From: Ophiosphaerella korrae
Lineage: Eukaryota; Ascomycota; Dothideomycetes; Pleosporales; Phaeosphaeriaceae
Assembly: GCA_028456385.1 (NCBI GenBank)
Contig: JALNQF010000226.1
Location: 1 to 64,000, forward strand
DNA length: 64,000 nt
Direction of reading: 5' to 3'
This document shows positions 48,150-62,214 of the stretch, piece by piece (position 1 is the first letter of the stretch; each line of letters begins with the position of its first letter). Under the pieces are notes generated by a model. That model saw only the letters and a list, made by a program, of their open reading frames with translations. It ran no database searches and was not told the origin of the DNA. A program made the position numbers and the translations under genes.

Positions 48150-50803
48150 TATACTTATATAGTCTATATAATATTCTAAATACTATTTTCTATTTATAGC
48201 CTTCTTTAATTCTAATCTAATAGTAAGTATTTTAGATATCTAGTTTTATAAAGATTTAGGCTTTTTATAGCCTATCTTATATCTTATCTATATATAGTAA
48301 AAGGTATTAGTTCTTACTTATAATTATGTTTATTTTTCTAAAGTCTATATAAGATCTTTTATTATTTATTCCTCTTTTATATATAAATTTAAGTTTATAA
48401 GTTACTAAAGATTTAGATTTTTATATCTATTTTTTTTTATTATATTCTATATAAACTCTTATTTAATCTTTAATTCTTCTTTAGTTTTTTATATACTAGG
48501 CTCTCTCCTATATTCTTTTTTTCTTCTAGGTTTATTATTAAGTACTATAGCTAATATTCTAGAAGAGAGTCTTTAGGTTTAGTAAGTTATTTTTCTTATT
48601 TCTTCTATTCTTCTAGGAATTCTTTTTTATATATACTTATATTTGCTTTTAATATTTCTTTCTTAGAGAATCTAATTTTCTTTATTTTCTTATTAATTTT
48701 TAGGTTAGTTACTTATAACTATAGTATTCCTAATATTATTTCTTTTTTATTATTAATTTTTGTTATATTTATAACTATATTTTTTATTTTTAATCTTTTT
48801 ATTTTTAGTATAGAGGGTACTATTTTAAACCTTATAGGTTCCTAAAATAGTTTCTCTTTAATTATACTAAGTAACCTAGAGTATTTCTTTATTATATAGT
48901 TTATTCTTTAGTTTTCTATAAACTTTATAGATATAAAGTTTCTTATAGCTCTACTATTAATTATTATTTATACTTTCTTTACTTAGTATATACTTATTAT
49001 TATAATATATAAGCCTCTTATACTTTATAGCTTTTCTTACTTAGGTCTTTCTTTAAATTATTAATTCTTCTAGAGCTATTACTCTATTTTGTACTTATAG
49101 TTTTTATATTTAAAATATTTATTATAGGTATATTTATAATATAGTTTTCTTTAGATATATTCTTTAGATAGTTTAGAGTTTAGTCTAATTACTATATATT
49201 CTTTATTAAGTATTCTAATTATTTTCTAACTTTAGAAATCTTTCTTTATAATTATATATATATAGTTGTCTCCTTTTCTTTATATAAGCTATATATAATT
49301 ATATACCTTATATTTTCTATATATATAGTAATTTATATTTAAGTATAATATCTATAATATCTTAGTATATACTAGATATTCTAGGTCTATTCTCTTGTTA
49401 TCTCTTACCTAGTATTTATCTATTCTAGGTCTTATTATTACTAGAATATAGTATACTATTAGTACTTATAGTATATAGGCTTTATTAATCTATTACGTCT
49501 TTTTTATAAAGAACTACTATTCTCTTTATATTAGTATTCTTCTTACTATAACTATATATTACTCTATCTATTATTAGAATATTATAAACTTTTTTACTTT
49601 AAGATTATATTCTTCCTAGTCTTTATCTACTTCCTCTATACTTATAACTAGTAAGTATTTCTAAATAAACTTTTATTCTTTATTTTATTATTCTATATCT
49701 ATTATTATATAGCTATTATAGCTATATACCTTTAACTAGGTATACTTAGTACTTCTTCTATTAATTTATTTTTTATCTCTTTATAGTCTTTTAGAAGAGA
49801 CTATAGTAGTCTCTTTATTTAGTACTAGTCTTTTAGCTTAGATAAATAGTATCTAGAGTTCTTCCCCTTCTAAGTCTTTTATTAGTAAGTCTATTATATA
49901 TACTATCTCTTTTAGCTATCCTTTTATTCTTTCTTTTATTACTACTACTCTATTCTTTTATAAGAACTTTCTTACTTTTTACTTACTAGAAAAATATATA
50001 TAGTAGTTATCTTTATAATAAAAAGTTTAATAGAGTATTATATACTATATTTCTTTACTCCTAGCTACTTTCTTCTAAGGTTTAGCTTATACGTTTAGTA
50101 CTTCCTTTTTATTTTTAGTTATCTTTAACTATATCTCTTTCTTTAAGTCTTTACTTCTATAATTATTTATAAAGTATCTTAGTTTTCTATATTTATAATA
50201 TACTATATCCTTCTTTTATTTTAACTAGTAGTCTTTTATATAGTAGCTTTTCTTACTATAACTAAAGTATATAAAGTCTTTATTCTTCTTTTTTTTTCTA
50301 TCTTTATTAGTATTAAGGATTATAAGGCCCCTAGCGTCTTAATTTCTAGGTTATCTTCTTTACTTATTTTTCTTCTATTCTTAAAAATTATTATTAATTT
50401 ATATTACCTATTATTTTAGAGCTTCTAGTATCCTTAGTTTTTCTATATATATTATTTTATATTAGATTTTCGAGTTTAGTCTTTACTTAAATCTTAATAT
50501 TAGAGATACCTTATTCTATTCTATATTTTATAATAGTTACTTAAACTATAATATATATTTAGAAATACTATTATATTATATAAGCCTCTTAAGCTTCTCT
50601 TTAACTTATTAGATAATATCTATATTACTAAATACTACTTTTATTTACTTTGTAAAGTATTTATAACTTCTAAAAATAGCTTTAGTTTTATCCTTCTATA
50701 TTCCTAAAGTGTTCGTTATATAGTCTATCTAGTAATATTTAAACTATCTTATTATATCTTCTTTAAAGTATATTCTAATATATATTAACTTCTTATCTTC
50801 TTT

Positions 50804-50912
50804 ATTAAAGTATAGTACTTATATATTAAAGTATAGTACTTATATATTAAAGTATAGTACTTATATATTAAAGTATAGTACTTATATATTAAAGTATAGT
50901 ACTTATATATTA
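50804..50912. repeat. 21-bp tandem repeat, five copies
   Basis: Five exact units of ATTAAAGTATAGTACTTATAT, then four bases of a sixth, inside the gag region of E. The related copies A1, B and G have a single unit here, so it expanded in E only. Identity between units suggests expansion after RIP. Confidence 0.92.
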
Positions 50913-51326
50913 ATTTAAAGTTATACTACTACTATAAATAGCTTTAGTTTCTCTCTTATCTTATTAAACTTCTTAAGTATAAGTATTTTAGGTAGCTTCT
51001 GTATTATACTTATTTCTAGTCTTTAGGTAATTTATTCTATCTAGTTTTATCTTTCTATAATAGCCTTAATTTATACTTTATTTTACTTTACGTAATCTTA
51101 TAGTTCTTTATTTTATATTTCTAAGGTATTAATTACTAGCTTTATATCTTCTTTTTTAGAAATTAAATTCTTTAGGTAGTCTTTAATTACCTTCTATATA
51201 GTATTATCTTACTTATAGCTACTTAGAAGTACTTTAACTCTTTTTTTAATTAAACTTTCTACTATTATATTAGCTTAGACTATACACTACTTACACTTTA
51301 CTTCTTCTAATATCTAAATTAGAAGG

Positions 51327-51729
51327 TATAATAGGGTCTCCCTATTATTAACTACAAGTAACTACTAAGGTATTAGTAGATTAGAAAGTAATAACAAAAG
51401 CTTATATTATAATTAGTAATTACTATAAATAATATTTAATTTGTATATATAATGTTAAGTATTAGTATTTTAGGTTAGAGATTAGATTACTAATACTATC
51501 CTAATAATACGTATTTCTATTTAACTATATACTTATACTAATCTATTTATATAATATTATAGATTACTCTAATCTATTATATATATTTATAGATTACTCT
51601 ATAGGTTACGTGTCTAGGTTATAGTTTATTTCTTAATCTAGGTTATTACTCTTCTTATCTTATACTTTGTTAGTACTTAAGTTAGGACTAATTAGTTCTA
51701 TCTTAATTTCTCTTATTACGCCTATAATA
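51327..51729 (-). repeat. 5' LTR of element E
   Basis: 403 bp; pairs with 42295-42667. Its inner side is the leader AATATCTAAATTAGAAGG, like that of the other family members. Confidence 0.8.
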
Positions 51730-52013
51730 ACTATAGTTACCTCTAAAGAACTATAAGGAGATAAAAGATAAATTAATATAAAAGATATAGAGTAAATATA
51801 GTTAAATCTATCTAGTTACAATAGCTATATAATATTAGATATAGTAAAATAAAATAAAGAATAAAAGTTTATTAAAAAATACTTACTAGTTATAAGTATA
51901 GAGAAAGCGTATAAAAACTAAAAAGAATATAATTCTAAAATAATAAAGTTTATAATATTCTAATAATAGATAGAGTAATATATAGTTATAGTAAGAAGAA
52001 TACTTATATAAAG
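51730..52013 (+). mobile_element. Element D resumed: gag-pol continuation
   Basis: 51730-51734 is the second ACTAT. The following 280 bp continue D gag and match 53895-54190 of G. It ends where the LTR of G begins. Confidence 0.72.
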
Positions 52014-52462
52014 TATTATAGGTGTAATAAAAGAAATCGAGATAGAACTAATTAGTCCTAACTTAAGTACTAACAAAGTATAGAATAAGTAGAGTAACAA
52101 CCTAGATTAAGTAATAAACTATAACTTAGATACGTAATATAATCCTATAATCTATTACGTATATAGACGAAGAATAATTATAGATTAATAGATTAGTAAT
52201 CTATAATCTATAGTTACTAAGACTAGATACAAGTAATAAATTAATAGATTAGTAAGGATATATAGTTTGTAGTAATGTGTATTATTAGGATAGTATTAGT
52301 AATTTAATCTCTAACCTAGAATACTAATACTTAATATTATATATATAAATTAACTATTATTTATAGTTATTATAGATTACTATATAAGCTTTTATTATTA
52401 CTTTCTAATCTACTAATAGCTTAGAAGAGTTACTATAGTTAATAATAGTAGACCCTATTATA
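52014..52462 (+). repeat. Left LTR of element G
   Basis: Starts TATTATAGGTG and ends near CCCTATTATA. It resembles the LTRs of D and E rather than the LTR at the right end of G. Confidence 0.75.
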
Positions 52463-55400
52463 CCTTACTAATTTAGATATTAAGAGAAGTAAAGCGTAAG
52501 TAGCGTATAGTCTAGATAATAAGATAGTAGAAAATTTAACTAAAAAAGAAGTTAAAGTACTTCTAAGTAGTTATAAGTTAGATAGTATTATATAGAAGGT
52601 AATTAAAAGTTACCTAAATAACTTAATTTTAGAGAAAGAAAATATAAAGCTAGTAATTTATATATTAGAAATATAGAATAAAGAACTTTTAGATTACTTA
52701 AAGTAAAATAAAGCCTAGATTAAATCTATTATTAAAAGATAAAACTAGATAGAAAAGATTACTTAAAGACTAGAAATAAGTATAATAAAGAAGAAACCTA
52801 AGATACTTATACTTAAAATGTTTAATAGAATAAGAAAGAAATTAAACTCCTTTATAGTAGTAGTATAACTCTATATTAATATATAAGTACTATACTATAA
52901 TAAAGAAGATAAGAAGGTAATATATATTAGAATATATCTTAAAGAAGATATAATAAGATCGTTTAAATCTTACTAGATAGACTATATAATATACGCTCTA
53001 GGAATATAAAAAGATAAAATAAAAGCTATTTTTAGAAGTTATAAATATTTTATAAAACAAATAAAAGTAGTATTTAGAGATATAGATATTACCTAATAAG
53101 TTAAAAAAAAAAAGCTTAAACGGCTTATACAATATAAAAGTATTCCTAAGTACGTATTATAGTTTAAGTAACTATTATAAAATATAGAATAAAATAAGGT
53201 ATTCCTAATATTAGAGTTTAAACAAGGATTAAACTTAAAAATCTAATACAAGATAATTTATATAGAGAAACTATAAATACTAGAAGCTTTAAAATAGTAG
53301 GTTATATAGATAGATAATAATCTCTAAGAATAGAAAAAGAATAAGTATAGAGGCTAACCTAGGAATTAAGACGCTAGAGACCCTATAATCCTTAACACTA
53401 ATAAAGATAAGAAAAAACTTAAAAAAAATAAAGACTTTATATACTTTAAATATAGTAAGAAAGGCTACTATACTAAAGACTACTAATTAAAATAGAAAAA
53501 AGATATAGTATATTATAAATATAGAAAACTAAGATACTTTATTAAAGACTATAGAAATAAAAACCTAAAGAAAGAAATATAGTTAAAAATAGCTAAAACT
53601 AAGAAGGAAGTACTATAAGTATATACTAAACCTTTAAAGAAAGTAGCTAAGAGTAAAGAAATATAATACGTAATACTTTACTAGACCTTTTATTATAAAG
53701 ACAACTACTATATATACTTTTTTAGAAAGTAAAGAGTAAGATAGTTCTTATAATAGAATAGAGTAGTAGTAATAAAAGAAAAAAGAATAAAAGTATAGCT
53801 AAAAAAAGATAGTATATATAATAGTCCTACTAATAGAAGAATTAGAAAGAGAAAAGCTCTAGACACTATTAATCTAGGCTAAAGGACTAGTACTAGATAA
53901 AGAGACTACTATAGTCTTTTCTAAAAAAACTATAAAGAGATAAAAGATAAACTAATATAAGAAGTACTAAGTATACCTAGTTAAAAGAATATAGCTATAA
54001 TAGCTATATAACTATAGATATAGAAAAATAAAATAAAGAATAGAAGTTTATTTAAAAATACTTACTAGTTATAAGTATAGAGGAAGCGTATAAAGACTAG
54101 AAAGAATATAATCTTAAAGTAGAGAAGTTTATAATATTCTAATAATAGATAAAATAATATATAGTTATAGTAAAAAGAATACTTATATAAAGAGAATAAT
54201 AGTACTTTATAAAAAAGATAAAATAGATTAATAAAGATTATATACTATAAGTACTAATAGTATACTATATTCTAGTAATAGTAAGACCTAAAATAGACAA
54301 ATACTAAGAAGGAGACAATAAAAGAATAGATCTAGAATACCTAGTATATATAGAAATATTATAGATAGTATACCTAAATATAAATTACTATATATATAGA
54401 GAATAGAAAGTACGTAACTACGTATAGCTAATACAATAAAAAGGATATAACTATATAAACGTAATTACAAAGAAAAAAATCTAAAGATAAGAAATAATTA
54501 GAATACCTAAAGAGAGATATATAGTAATAAGGCTAGGACTAAAATTATCTAAAGAATATATTTAAAGAAAACTATAGTATAGATATATATATAATAAATA
54601 TCTAAAATATAAAAACTATAAATATAAAATAAGATAATAGACCTAGAAAGAAAGATAATTTAAAGAAAGACCTAAGTAAAAAAAAATAAAAAGTATAAGA
54701 GGCCTACACGTTATAAAAATAAGTATATACTAAAGAAAGAAAGTGTAATTAAGAATTAATAGTAGAGCTACAAGAAACTTTATATTTAAGAAATTTATAG
54801 AAATATAAGAAATACAATATATAATAAAGAAGTACTCTTAATAACTAAGTATAATTAAAGGAAAACTATTCTAAGAACCTATATAGTTTAAAATAGTTCT
54901 CTCTATACTAGAGCTAGAAAAGATAAAGATTAAAAATATAGTTATAGATATAATAATAATTAATAAGAAATAAGAAATTATACTAGAAATACTATAGTTA
55001 TAAATAGTTAATCTAAAGATTAACTAGAAAATAGAGAGAATTAAATACCCTAAATAAGACACATTAAAAGCTAATATAAGTACGTATAAAGGAGAATTCC
55101 TAAAAGAATATAAAAAATAAGAGAAATAACTTATAGAACCTAAAGATTATCTTATAAAATACTAACTATAAGATTTAGTAATAGACTTAGAAGAAGAAAA
55201 AGATATAAGATAGAGCTTAGTCTATAGAAAAACTAAAAAAGAGTCTAAAATTAAATAAACATTTATAAAAAATATAATAAGAAAAAGATAAATATAAGAA
55301 TCTAAATCCTTAGTAGTATATAGACTTATATTTATAGATAAAAAGAGGATAGATAATAAAAGACCCTATATAGATTTTAGGAAAACTAATATAGTTATAA

Positions 55401-58400
55401 ATAAAAACTAATACCTCTTACTATATATAGATAAAATACAAGATAGACTATAAAATGTAAAAATCTTTATAAAACTAGATATCTAAAATACTTACTACTA
55501 GATTAGAATTAAAAAAGGTAATAAATAGAAAATAGCGTTTAGAACGAAATATATACTATTTAAATATATAGTTATACTCTTTAGATTAATAAATGTACTA
55601 GCTACGATTTAGGAAAGAATTAATATAGTATTATAAGAATACTTAGACGTATTTATATTTATATACCTAGATAATATCTTTATATTCTTAGAAATAGAAG
55701 AAGAACACGTATAATATATATATAAAGTACTAGAAAGGCTAGTAAAAAATAAATTATTTCTTAAAATAAGAAAATACAAATTTTATACAAAAAAGATAGA
55801 CTTCCTTAGATTTATTATAGAACTAGGAAAGATTAAAATTAATCTAGGAAAAATTAAATTAATTAAAGAATAGCTAATACTAAAGAACCTAAAAGAGGTA
55901 TAATAATTTTATAGATTAGTAAATTTCTATAAGAAGCTAATAATAGAATAGTCTAAAGATATAGAACTATTAACTAGACTTATAAAAAAGGATATACTAT
56001 TTAAGTAGATAGAAGAATATAATAAAGTATTTAAATAAATTAAAAGGAAGTTTATAGAAAACCTAGTTATTAGAATATATAACCTAGACCTACTAGTAAT
56101 AGTAAAAATAGATATATCTAACTTAGTCTATAGAATAGTACTAATATAGGAAAACCTAAAGAGTAAATAAGAATACTTAGTTAAATACTTCTCTAAGAAA
56201 ATAAAACTAGTAGAACTTAACTACTTAATTTATAATAAAGAAATACTAGTAATCTATAAAGTATTTAAGTAATAGAGAGTATACTTATAAAGAGTAAAAT
56301 ACTAAACTAAGGTCTATATAGACTATAAGAATCTTATAAGATTTATACTAAATAAAGTTTTATTATAATACTATACAAGATAGTAGAAATACTTCTTAAT
56401 ATTTAACTTTAAATTTATATATATAAAAGGAAGAAATAATTAATTTATATATACCTTTAGTAGAAGACTAAACTTAGAAGAAGAAGTAAACTCTACTAGT
56501 ATAGTTCTAATTAAGAATAAAGAAAGATACTTAGTTCTAAATATACTTAAAATAGCTACTATAATTAAAAGAACAAATAGTAAGCTAGATAAATAGATTT
56601 AGAAAATAATACAAAAAGCTTCTAAAGAAATAAAGAAACTTAAAATCTAAAATAGACTTATATAGGCCTATAGAAGAATATATATTCTAAATAAGATCTA
56701 GAGAGAATTTATATAATAATTCTATAAACTACTAGTATATAGATACTAAAGTATTAATAAAACGTTAGATAGACTACTAAAAGATTACTATATCTTAAAA
56801 GTAAGATAACTAGTAATAGAAGTACTATAAGAATATATAAAATACTATAGAAATAAATATAGTAGATACGCACTATATAAGATACTATAACTAGTTAAAA
56901 TACTATAATAACTTTAAGGAGTAATAATAAGAGACTTTATTACGAAATTTCCTAAGTTAAAAGATCTAATATTAGGAGTTAAATATAATAGAATTCTTAT
57001 AATAGTAGATAAGCTTATAAAGTATATATACTTTAGACTATATAAAGAAAAAAGTAGGATAGAGGTTACTATATACTAGGTTCTAGAAACTATAATTAGC
57101 TAGTATAGTACTCTAGACAAGATTATTATAGATAGAGATATAAGATTTATATTAAAACTATAGAAAATAATAATAGTATAATTAGGAATATAACACGTAA
57201 TATCTATAGCATACTACTTATAGATAGATAGATAATTAGAACGTATAAACTAGATAGTAGAATAATACCTAAGATACTACCTTAACTATAACTAAAACAA
57301 TTAGGTATAACTACTACCTATAGTATAGTTAGTATATAATAGCGTAAAGAATATAGTAATTAAAGTATTACCTTTCTTTATAAACTATAGATTTAACCCT
57401 AATACTTATAGAATACTAAAAGATATAGAATCTTAGACTTTAAGAAGAGAAAACTTTATAAATAGAATAAAAGAGATATATAAATAATTAAGATAGGACG
57501 TAAAATTCCTATATAATTGTATAGTAAAGTACTATAATAAGAAATATAAATAGAGACTTTAATTTAAAGAGGGAGAAAAAGTATAGTTAGTTTAAAAAAT
57601 ATTAAAAGTAAATAATTAAGTTTAAAACTAGATTATATTAAGATAAGACTATATAAGATTAAAAAGAAGATTATACTAGTTATATTTAAATTAAAAATAC
57701 TAAGTAAGATAAGAATATACCTAATATTCTATATAGTACTACTAGAAAAAGTACTATAAGAAGTAGAACTCCTAGTATACGAAGTAGATATATATAGAAA
57801 ATAAAAAAAATAAGAAGTTAAGAAAATCCTAGTATACTAGTTTAGTAATAGTAGAAACTACTACTTAGTAGAATAGATAAGTATAAATAAGAAAGGACAA
57901 CTATAAGAAGATATATAGGAACTAGAAAATAACTTTAATAACTCTAAGAAATTAGAGGAGTTCTAAAATTAATACCTTCTAAATCGCCTTGTAGTAAACT
58001 AAAAAAATTATTATTACTACTACTAGATAAAAAGATACTAAGAATATTTAATATAATAAAAGTAAGAGTAGCCTCTACTATAGCTTTAAAATTAAGCTTA
58101 GACTTTATAAGAGTAGCTTACGTAATAGACTTCTTATTATTTAAGGCCTTTATCTTATAAAAATAAAGTAAACAAGTATAATTCTCTACTTATATACTTA
58201 GAATCTAGTTACGTTCTTTTTTAGCCTCTATAATCTATTTAGATAGTTTATCTTAAGTATAGTTAATAGCTCTCTCTATTATAAATAAGTATAGACATAA
58301 GAATAAGTATTATTAACCTATACTCTACTAGTAATATATAAGAAAGATTATAAGACAAGTAAGTATTAGTATAAATATATACTTTATAAGCCTTACTATA

Positions 58401-58595
58401 CTTTAAAGACTTATAATAAGAATAAAGAAATATAGTAATATTATAGTATAATATATAATCTATTAACTAAAGGTAATAAAGGGTAGACTTAGTAGGTATA
58501 AGAGAAGATAAAGAACCTAATATTAATAAAGAAACTAGATTAATAACTTTAGCTTTAGGATAGATAAACTAAAGCCTATATAAGAAGAGGGATAG

Positions 58596-59053
58596 TGTTA
58601 TAAGTATAATAGGAGAAATTAAGATAAAACTAATTAATCCTAACTTAGATACTAACAAAGTATAGGACGAGTAGAGTAATAACTTTAATTAGGAAACTAC
58701 TTATAACTAGGACATATAGTAGTAATCTATAGTTACGCGTAAATAGATTAAAGTAATCTATAATAATATATAATAGATTAAAGTAATCTATAGTTACGTA
58801 TAAATAGATTAAAAGTAATCTATAATATAATACAAATAAATTAGTATAAGTATATCGTTAATAATAGTGTATATTATTAGGATAGTATTAGTAATCTAAT
58901 CTCTAGCCTAGAATACTAATACTTAATATTATATATATAAATTAACTATTATTTATAGTTATTACTAATTACTATATAAGCTTTTATTATTACTTTCTAA
59001 TCTACTACTACTCTAGAAAGGTTACTATAGTTAATAATATAGGACCTATAATA
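58596..59053 (+). repeat. Right LTR of element G
   Basis: Starts TGTTATAAG after a purine tract (AAGAAGAGGGATAG) and ends CCTATAATA. It is closest to the A1 LTR, with the same AATCTATAGTTACG-type units. TG at the start has survived. Confidence 0.78.
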
Positions 59054-62000
59054 CTATTAAACCTAATCTACTTCTTAAAGAATTAGTATAGTATCTTAGT
59101 TAAGGTAGTTAAAGCTAATAACAAGATTACAATAGTAAAACTAAAGGTCTAGCTCTAGTTAAACTTATAAAGTATTACTATTAAACCTTTAGCTCTAGAT
59201 ACTTAAGCCTAAAATAGAAGAGCTAAGCGCGCTAGAAGAATTAATAAAGAAAAGTTACGTACTATATAACTTAACGTAAACTTACTATAAGAACTTTAGC
59301 CTAAAATTATATAGGCTAGAGTCTACCTATATAATTAAACACTAAGTTACTTAAATAACTAAAAGATACTATATAAAGTATTCTTTACAAAAGTAGCTAA
59401 GAACTAAGAAATTATAGTATTACTAAAAAAGCTAAGCTTAGCTTACCTAAAAGTATATAGTTATAAAGCCTTTATAATAACTAATAATACGTATTATAGT
59501 AAATTAAGGCTAAAATAACTTAATCTAAAAGCTTAGATTAGTTACCTAGTAAGATACTAGTTATTAAATATCTACTAGATCTAGGTACTATCTATAGCTA
59601 AAGTAATAAGTATATAAGATATAATCTTTAATAAGTAAATAATCTTTAATAGTAAAATAGAGGATCTAATAGATAATCTTATATATTAAATACTTAAAGA
59701 AATTATAATATATATTAAAATAATTAAACTCCTAGTACTATTATATAAGCTAGAAATAGAGTCTTTCTATAAAGATAATACTAAATTAGATATATTTATA
59801 AACAATAATAAAGTAGATCTACTTAACTACTACTATAGAAAGAAGATCGTAGACTACTATCTAACTCCTCTACTATCTCTACCTCTAGTAGTACTACTAG
59901 CTAGTTTAATAACTAGAGATTAACTAGAGCTAATAGTATATAATAACTATAGCTTATCTAAAACTATACTATAGGTAGTAGCTTTTATAGCTAGTACCTA
60001 AGTAAGTAACTTTAGAAAGTATTAAAGAAAGCTAGTAGATAAAGCTAAGATAAAAAGGATACTTATAAAAAGACTAAAGCTTTACTACAATTAACTTCTA
60101 TTATTACTCTTATACTAAACAAACCTAGATAGCTATCTAATAGGTAAACTATTTAAGGAAGCTAAGTAAGTCTACTTAACTAGTTACTACTAGATAAGAT
60201 TATAGACTAAAGTACTAGCTAAACCTATCTAGTACGCTAGTTAGTAGATACTAGACTATATATAGGTATATACGTATAAGCTTAATAAATATTATTAATT
60301 TATTAAATATAAAGCTTAACTTATTATATAAAGAGACTAGTAATAAAATATTATAGTATAAGAGACTTACGCTATAATACTAGCTAGCTAATCCTTTTAG
60401 ATACTTATAGCTATTACTACTAAATATAATCTTAAACTAAAATAGTATAACGTAACTAATACCTTTATTTATATAGTAATAGACTAAGAAATCTATATAA
60501 GAATACTAAAGAGATACTAAAAGAAGAGTATAATCCTTAGAGTTAAAAAGGCCCTATATAGTTTCTAGATCTTACCTCTCTTATAGTAGAGAGAATTTAT
60601 AGCTATACTTAAAGCTATAAGCTTTTAAATAGTACTTTATAAACTATATTATATAGTTAAAGATAGAATTATTATCTTCTTTTATATAGATAATATTATT
60701 ATCGTATATAATAAGTAGAAGACTAAAGAAGTATTGTAAGTAACTAATCTTCTAAAAGAGAAGTATACTATTACTAGAAGAATAGATCTCTAATAGTTTC
60801 TTAGTGTTAAAGTAATTTAAGATAGAGAGTAACGTATAATTTAACTACTATAAGTAGTATATATTAATAAGATAAGTTAGCTTATAGATAAACTATATAT
60901 CTATTATAATATACCTATAGCTACTACTAAACTTAAGACCTATAATAGTTAGGTAATACTATCTAAGATTAACAAATACTAACGTAAAATTAGTTTACTT
61001 CTATTTACTACTATAACTACTTAGCTAGATATAGCTTTTATAATATTGTAACTAGCTTAATTTCTTATAAACCTAAGTACTACTTACTATAAAGCTACTA
61101 ATTAAGTACTTATATACCTCTCTTATATAAAATTAAGAGTACTCTAGCTAAGTAGTAGTAACTTATTATAAGTTACTAGTAATACTTTATTTACTAATAA
61201 TACTATAGACTAAAAAAGCTTATAAAGCTATATAATTAAACTTTTTAATAGGCTTATTATATAGAGAGTAAATAAGTAAGATATAGTTACTACTTTTATA
61301 ACTAAAGCTAAATTACTAGCCTTATTATAAGTAGCTAAAGAAGCTATATTTATATTAAAACTACTTAACAAACTATATATTAAACTCTCTATAAACTACG
61401 TTACTATCTAGTATAATAATACTTAAATAATCTAGCTTATTACTAAAGAACTAGCTAAGCTATAAACTAAGCTTTAGCACGTTAATATCTATAATTATTA
61501 GCTAAGACAAGAGGTCTCTACTAGCTAAATTAAAGTAGAATATACTCTATTAATAGAGATAATAGTAGATAGCTTTATAAAAGTCTTACTAGTAAATAAA
61601 TAAAAAAGCTTCTTAAATTAGCTTAGACTAATAGAAGTAATAGAATACTAAATAATATATAAAGCACCTCTTAATAAAATCTAAGACTACCTTAACAATT
61701 TTATACTTATCTTATAATATCTAGTTTACTAATAAGTTGCTAACCTAAAGGAGTATATTAGATAAGTTATACAATTAGATACTTAATATGTAATTAGATA
61801 CGCGATTATATATACAATTACTAAGCTACTAACTTTACTATAGCTAAAAGGATTATAGCCTTAACCTTTATAAATAAAGGAATTAAATAAAGAATCTTAT
61901 ATATAAAGAGATAGACTACGTTAGTATAACTAATATAATAAAGAAACTAGTACCTTAATAGAAGGAGTGTTAAAGATCTAGCTTACTACTATCTTAAGAG

Positions 62001-62214
62001 ACCTAGCTAAGACTACTATATTGTAGAGATATATATAGAGCGTATAGCTAGAGGTAGATAGTAGAAAAAAGATTCTACTTAGTTTATACCTAGTACCTTT
62101 AAGTTATAAGTAATTAATCTAAAAAAAGGCTTTTCTAAAAGCCTTAGTATTCCTCTCTAATAAGGCCTTTATATAGCTATTATAAAAAAGCCTTTTTATT
62201 AAACTACTATAACT
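59054..62214 (+). mobile_element. Ty1/Copia retrotransposon remnant
   Basis: A different superfamily from the rest. The plus strand shows the integrase-RT linker typical of Copia at about 59550-59640 (a WIGYLV-like then RIWVPS-like stretch with RIP stops). An RT block starting ALYG lies at about 60550, and the catalytic core at about 60679-60705 reads FYIDN, where Copia has YVDD. RNase H lies at about 61300-61560. A purine tract (GAAGGAG) precedes TGTTAAAG at 61978, the start of a likely 3' LTR that carries two AAAGGCTTT-type inverted repeats at about 62125-62205. No 5' LTR is visible; the left end abuts G. Confidence 0.78.

Larger units (their letters stand above)
42295..51729 (-). mobile_element. 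Chimeric Ty3/Gypsy chromovirus E/F
   Basis: Outer LTRs at 42295-42667 and 51327-51729 are of one subfamily. Next to the left LTR is 154 bp of E-type 3' UTR, then an F-type (B-like) LTR at 42822-43268 with F-type 3' UTR and pol. Only one internal region is present, running right to the E-type leader at 51300. On the minus strand: zinc knuckle about 50236-50285 (ligands to Tyr), RT YLDN at 46168-46209, then RNase H, integrase and a chromodomain near 44000. A pogo-like transposon interrupts pol at 46291-48149. Confidence 0.82.
52014..59053 (+). mobile_element. Ty3/Gypsy chromovirus G, RIP-inactivated
   Basis: Plus-strand 7-kb element. LTR 52014 to about 52462, then gag with a zinc knuckle at 53442-53483 (C, C, H and C all Tyr), protease region, RT with YLDN at about 55655-55690, RNase H (about 56090-56290), integrase (about 56750-57480), chromodomain (about 57780-57935), 3' UTR and LTR 58596-59053. 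The two LTRs are of different subfamilies and no target duplication is visible, so the element may be recombinant. Confidence 0.82.

Noticed and set aside
50804..50912. CRISPR-like array
   Set aside because: Units are directly contiguous with no spacers, and the surroundings are a eukaryotic retroelement.
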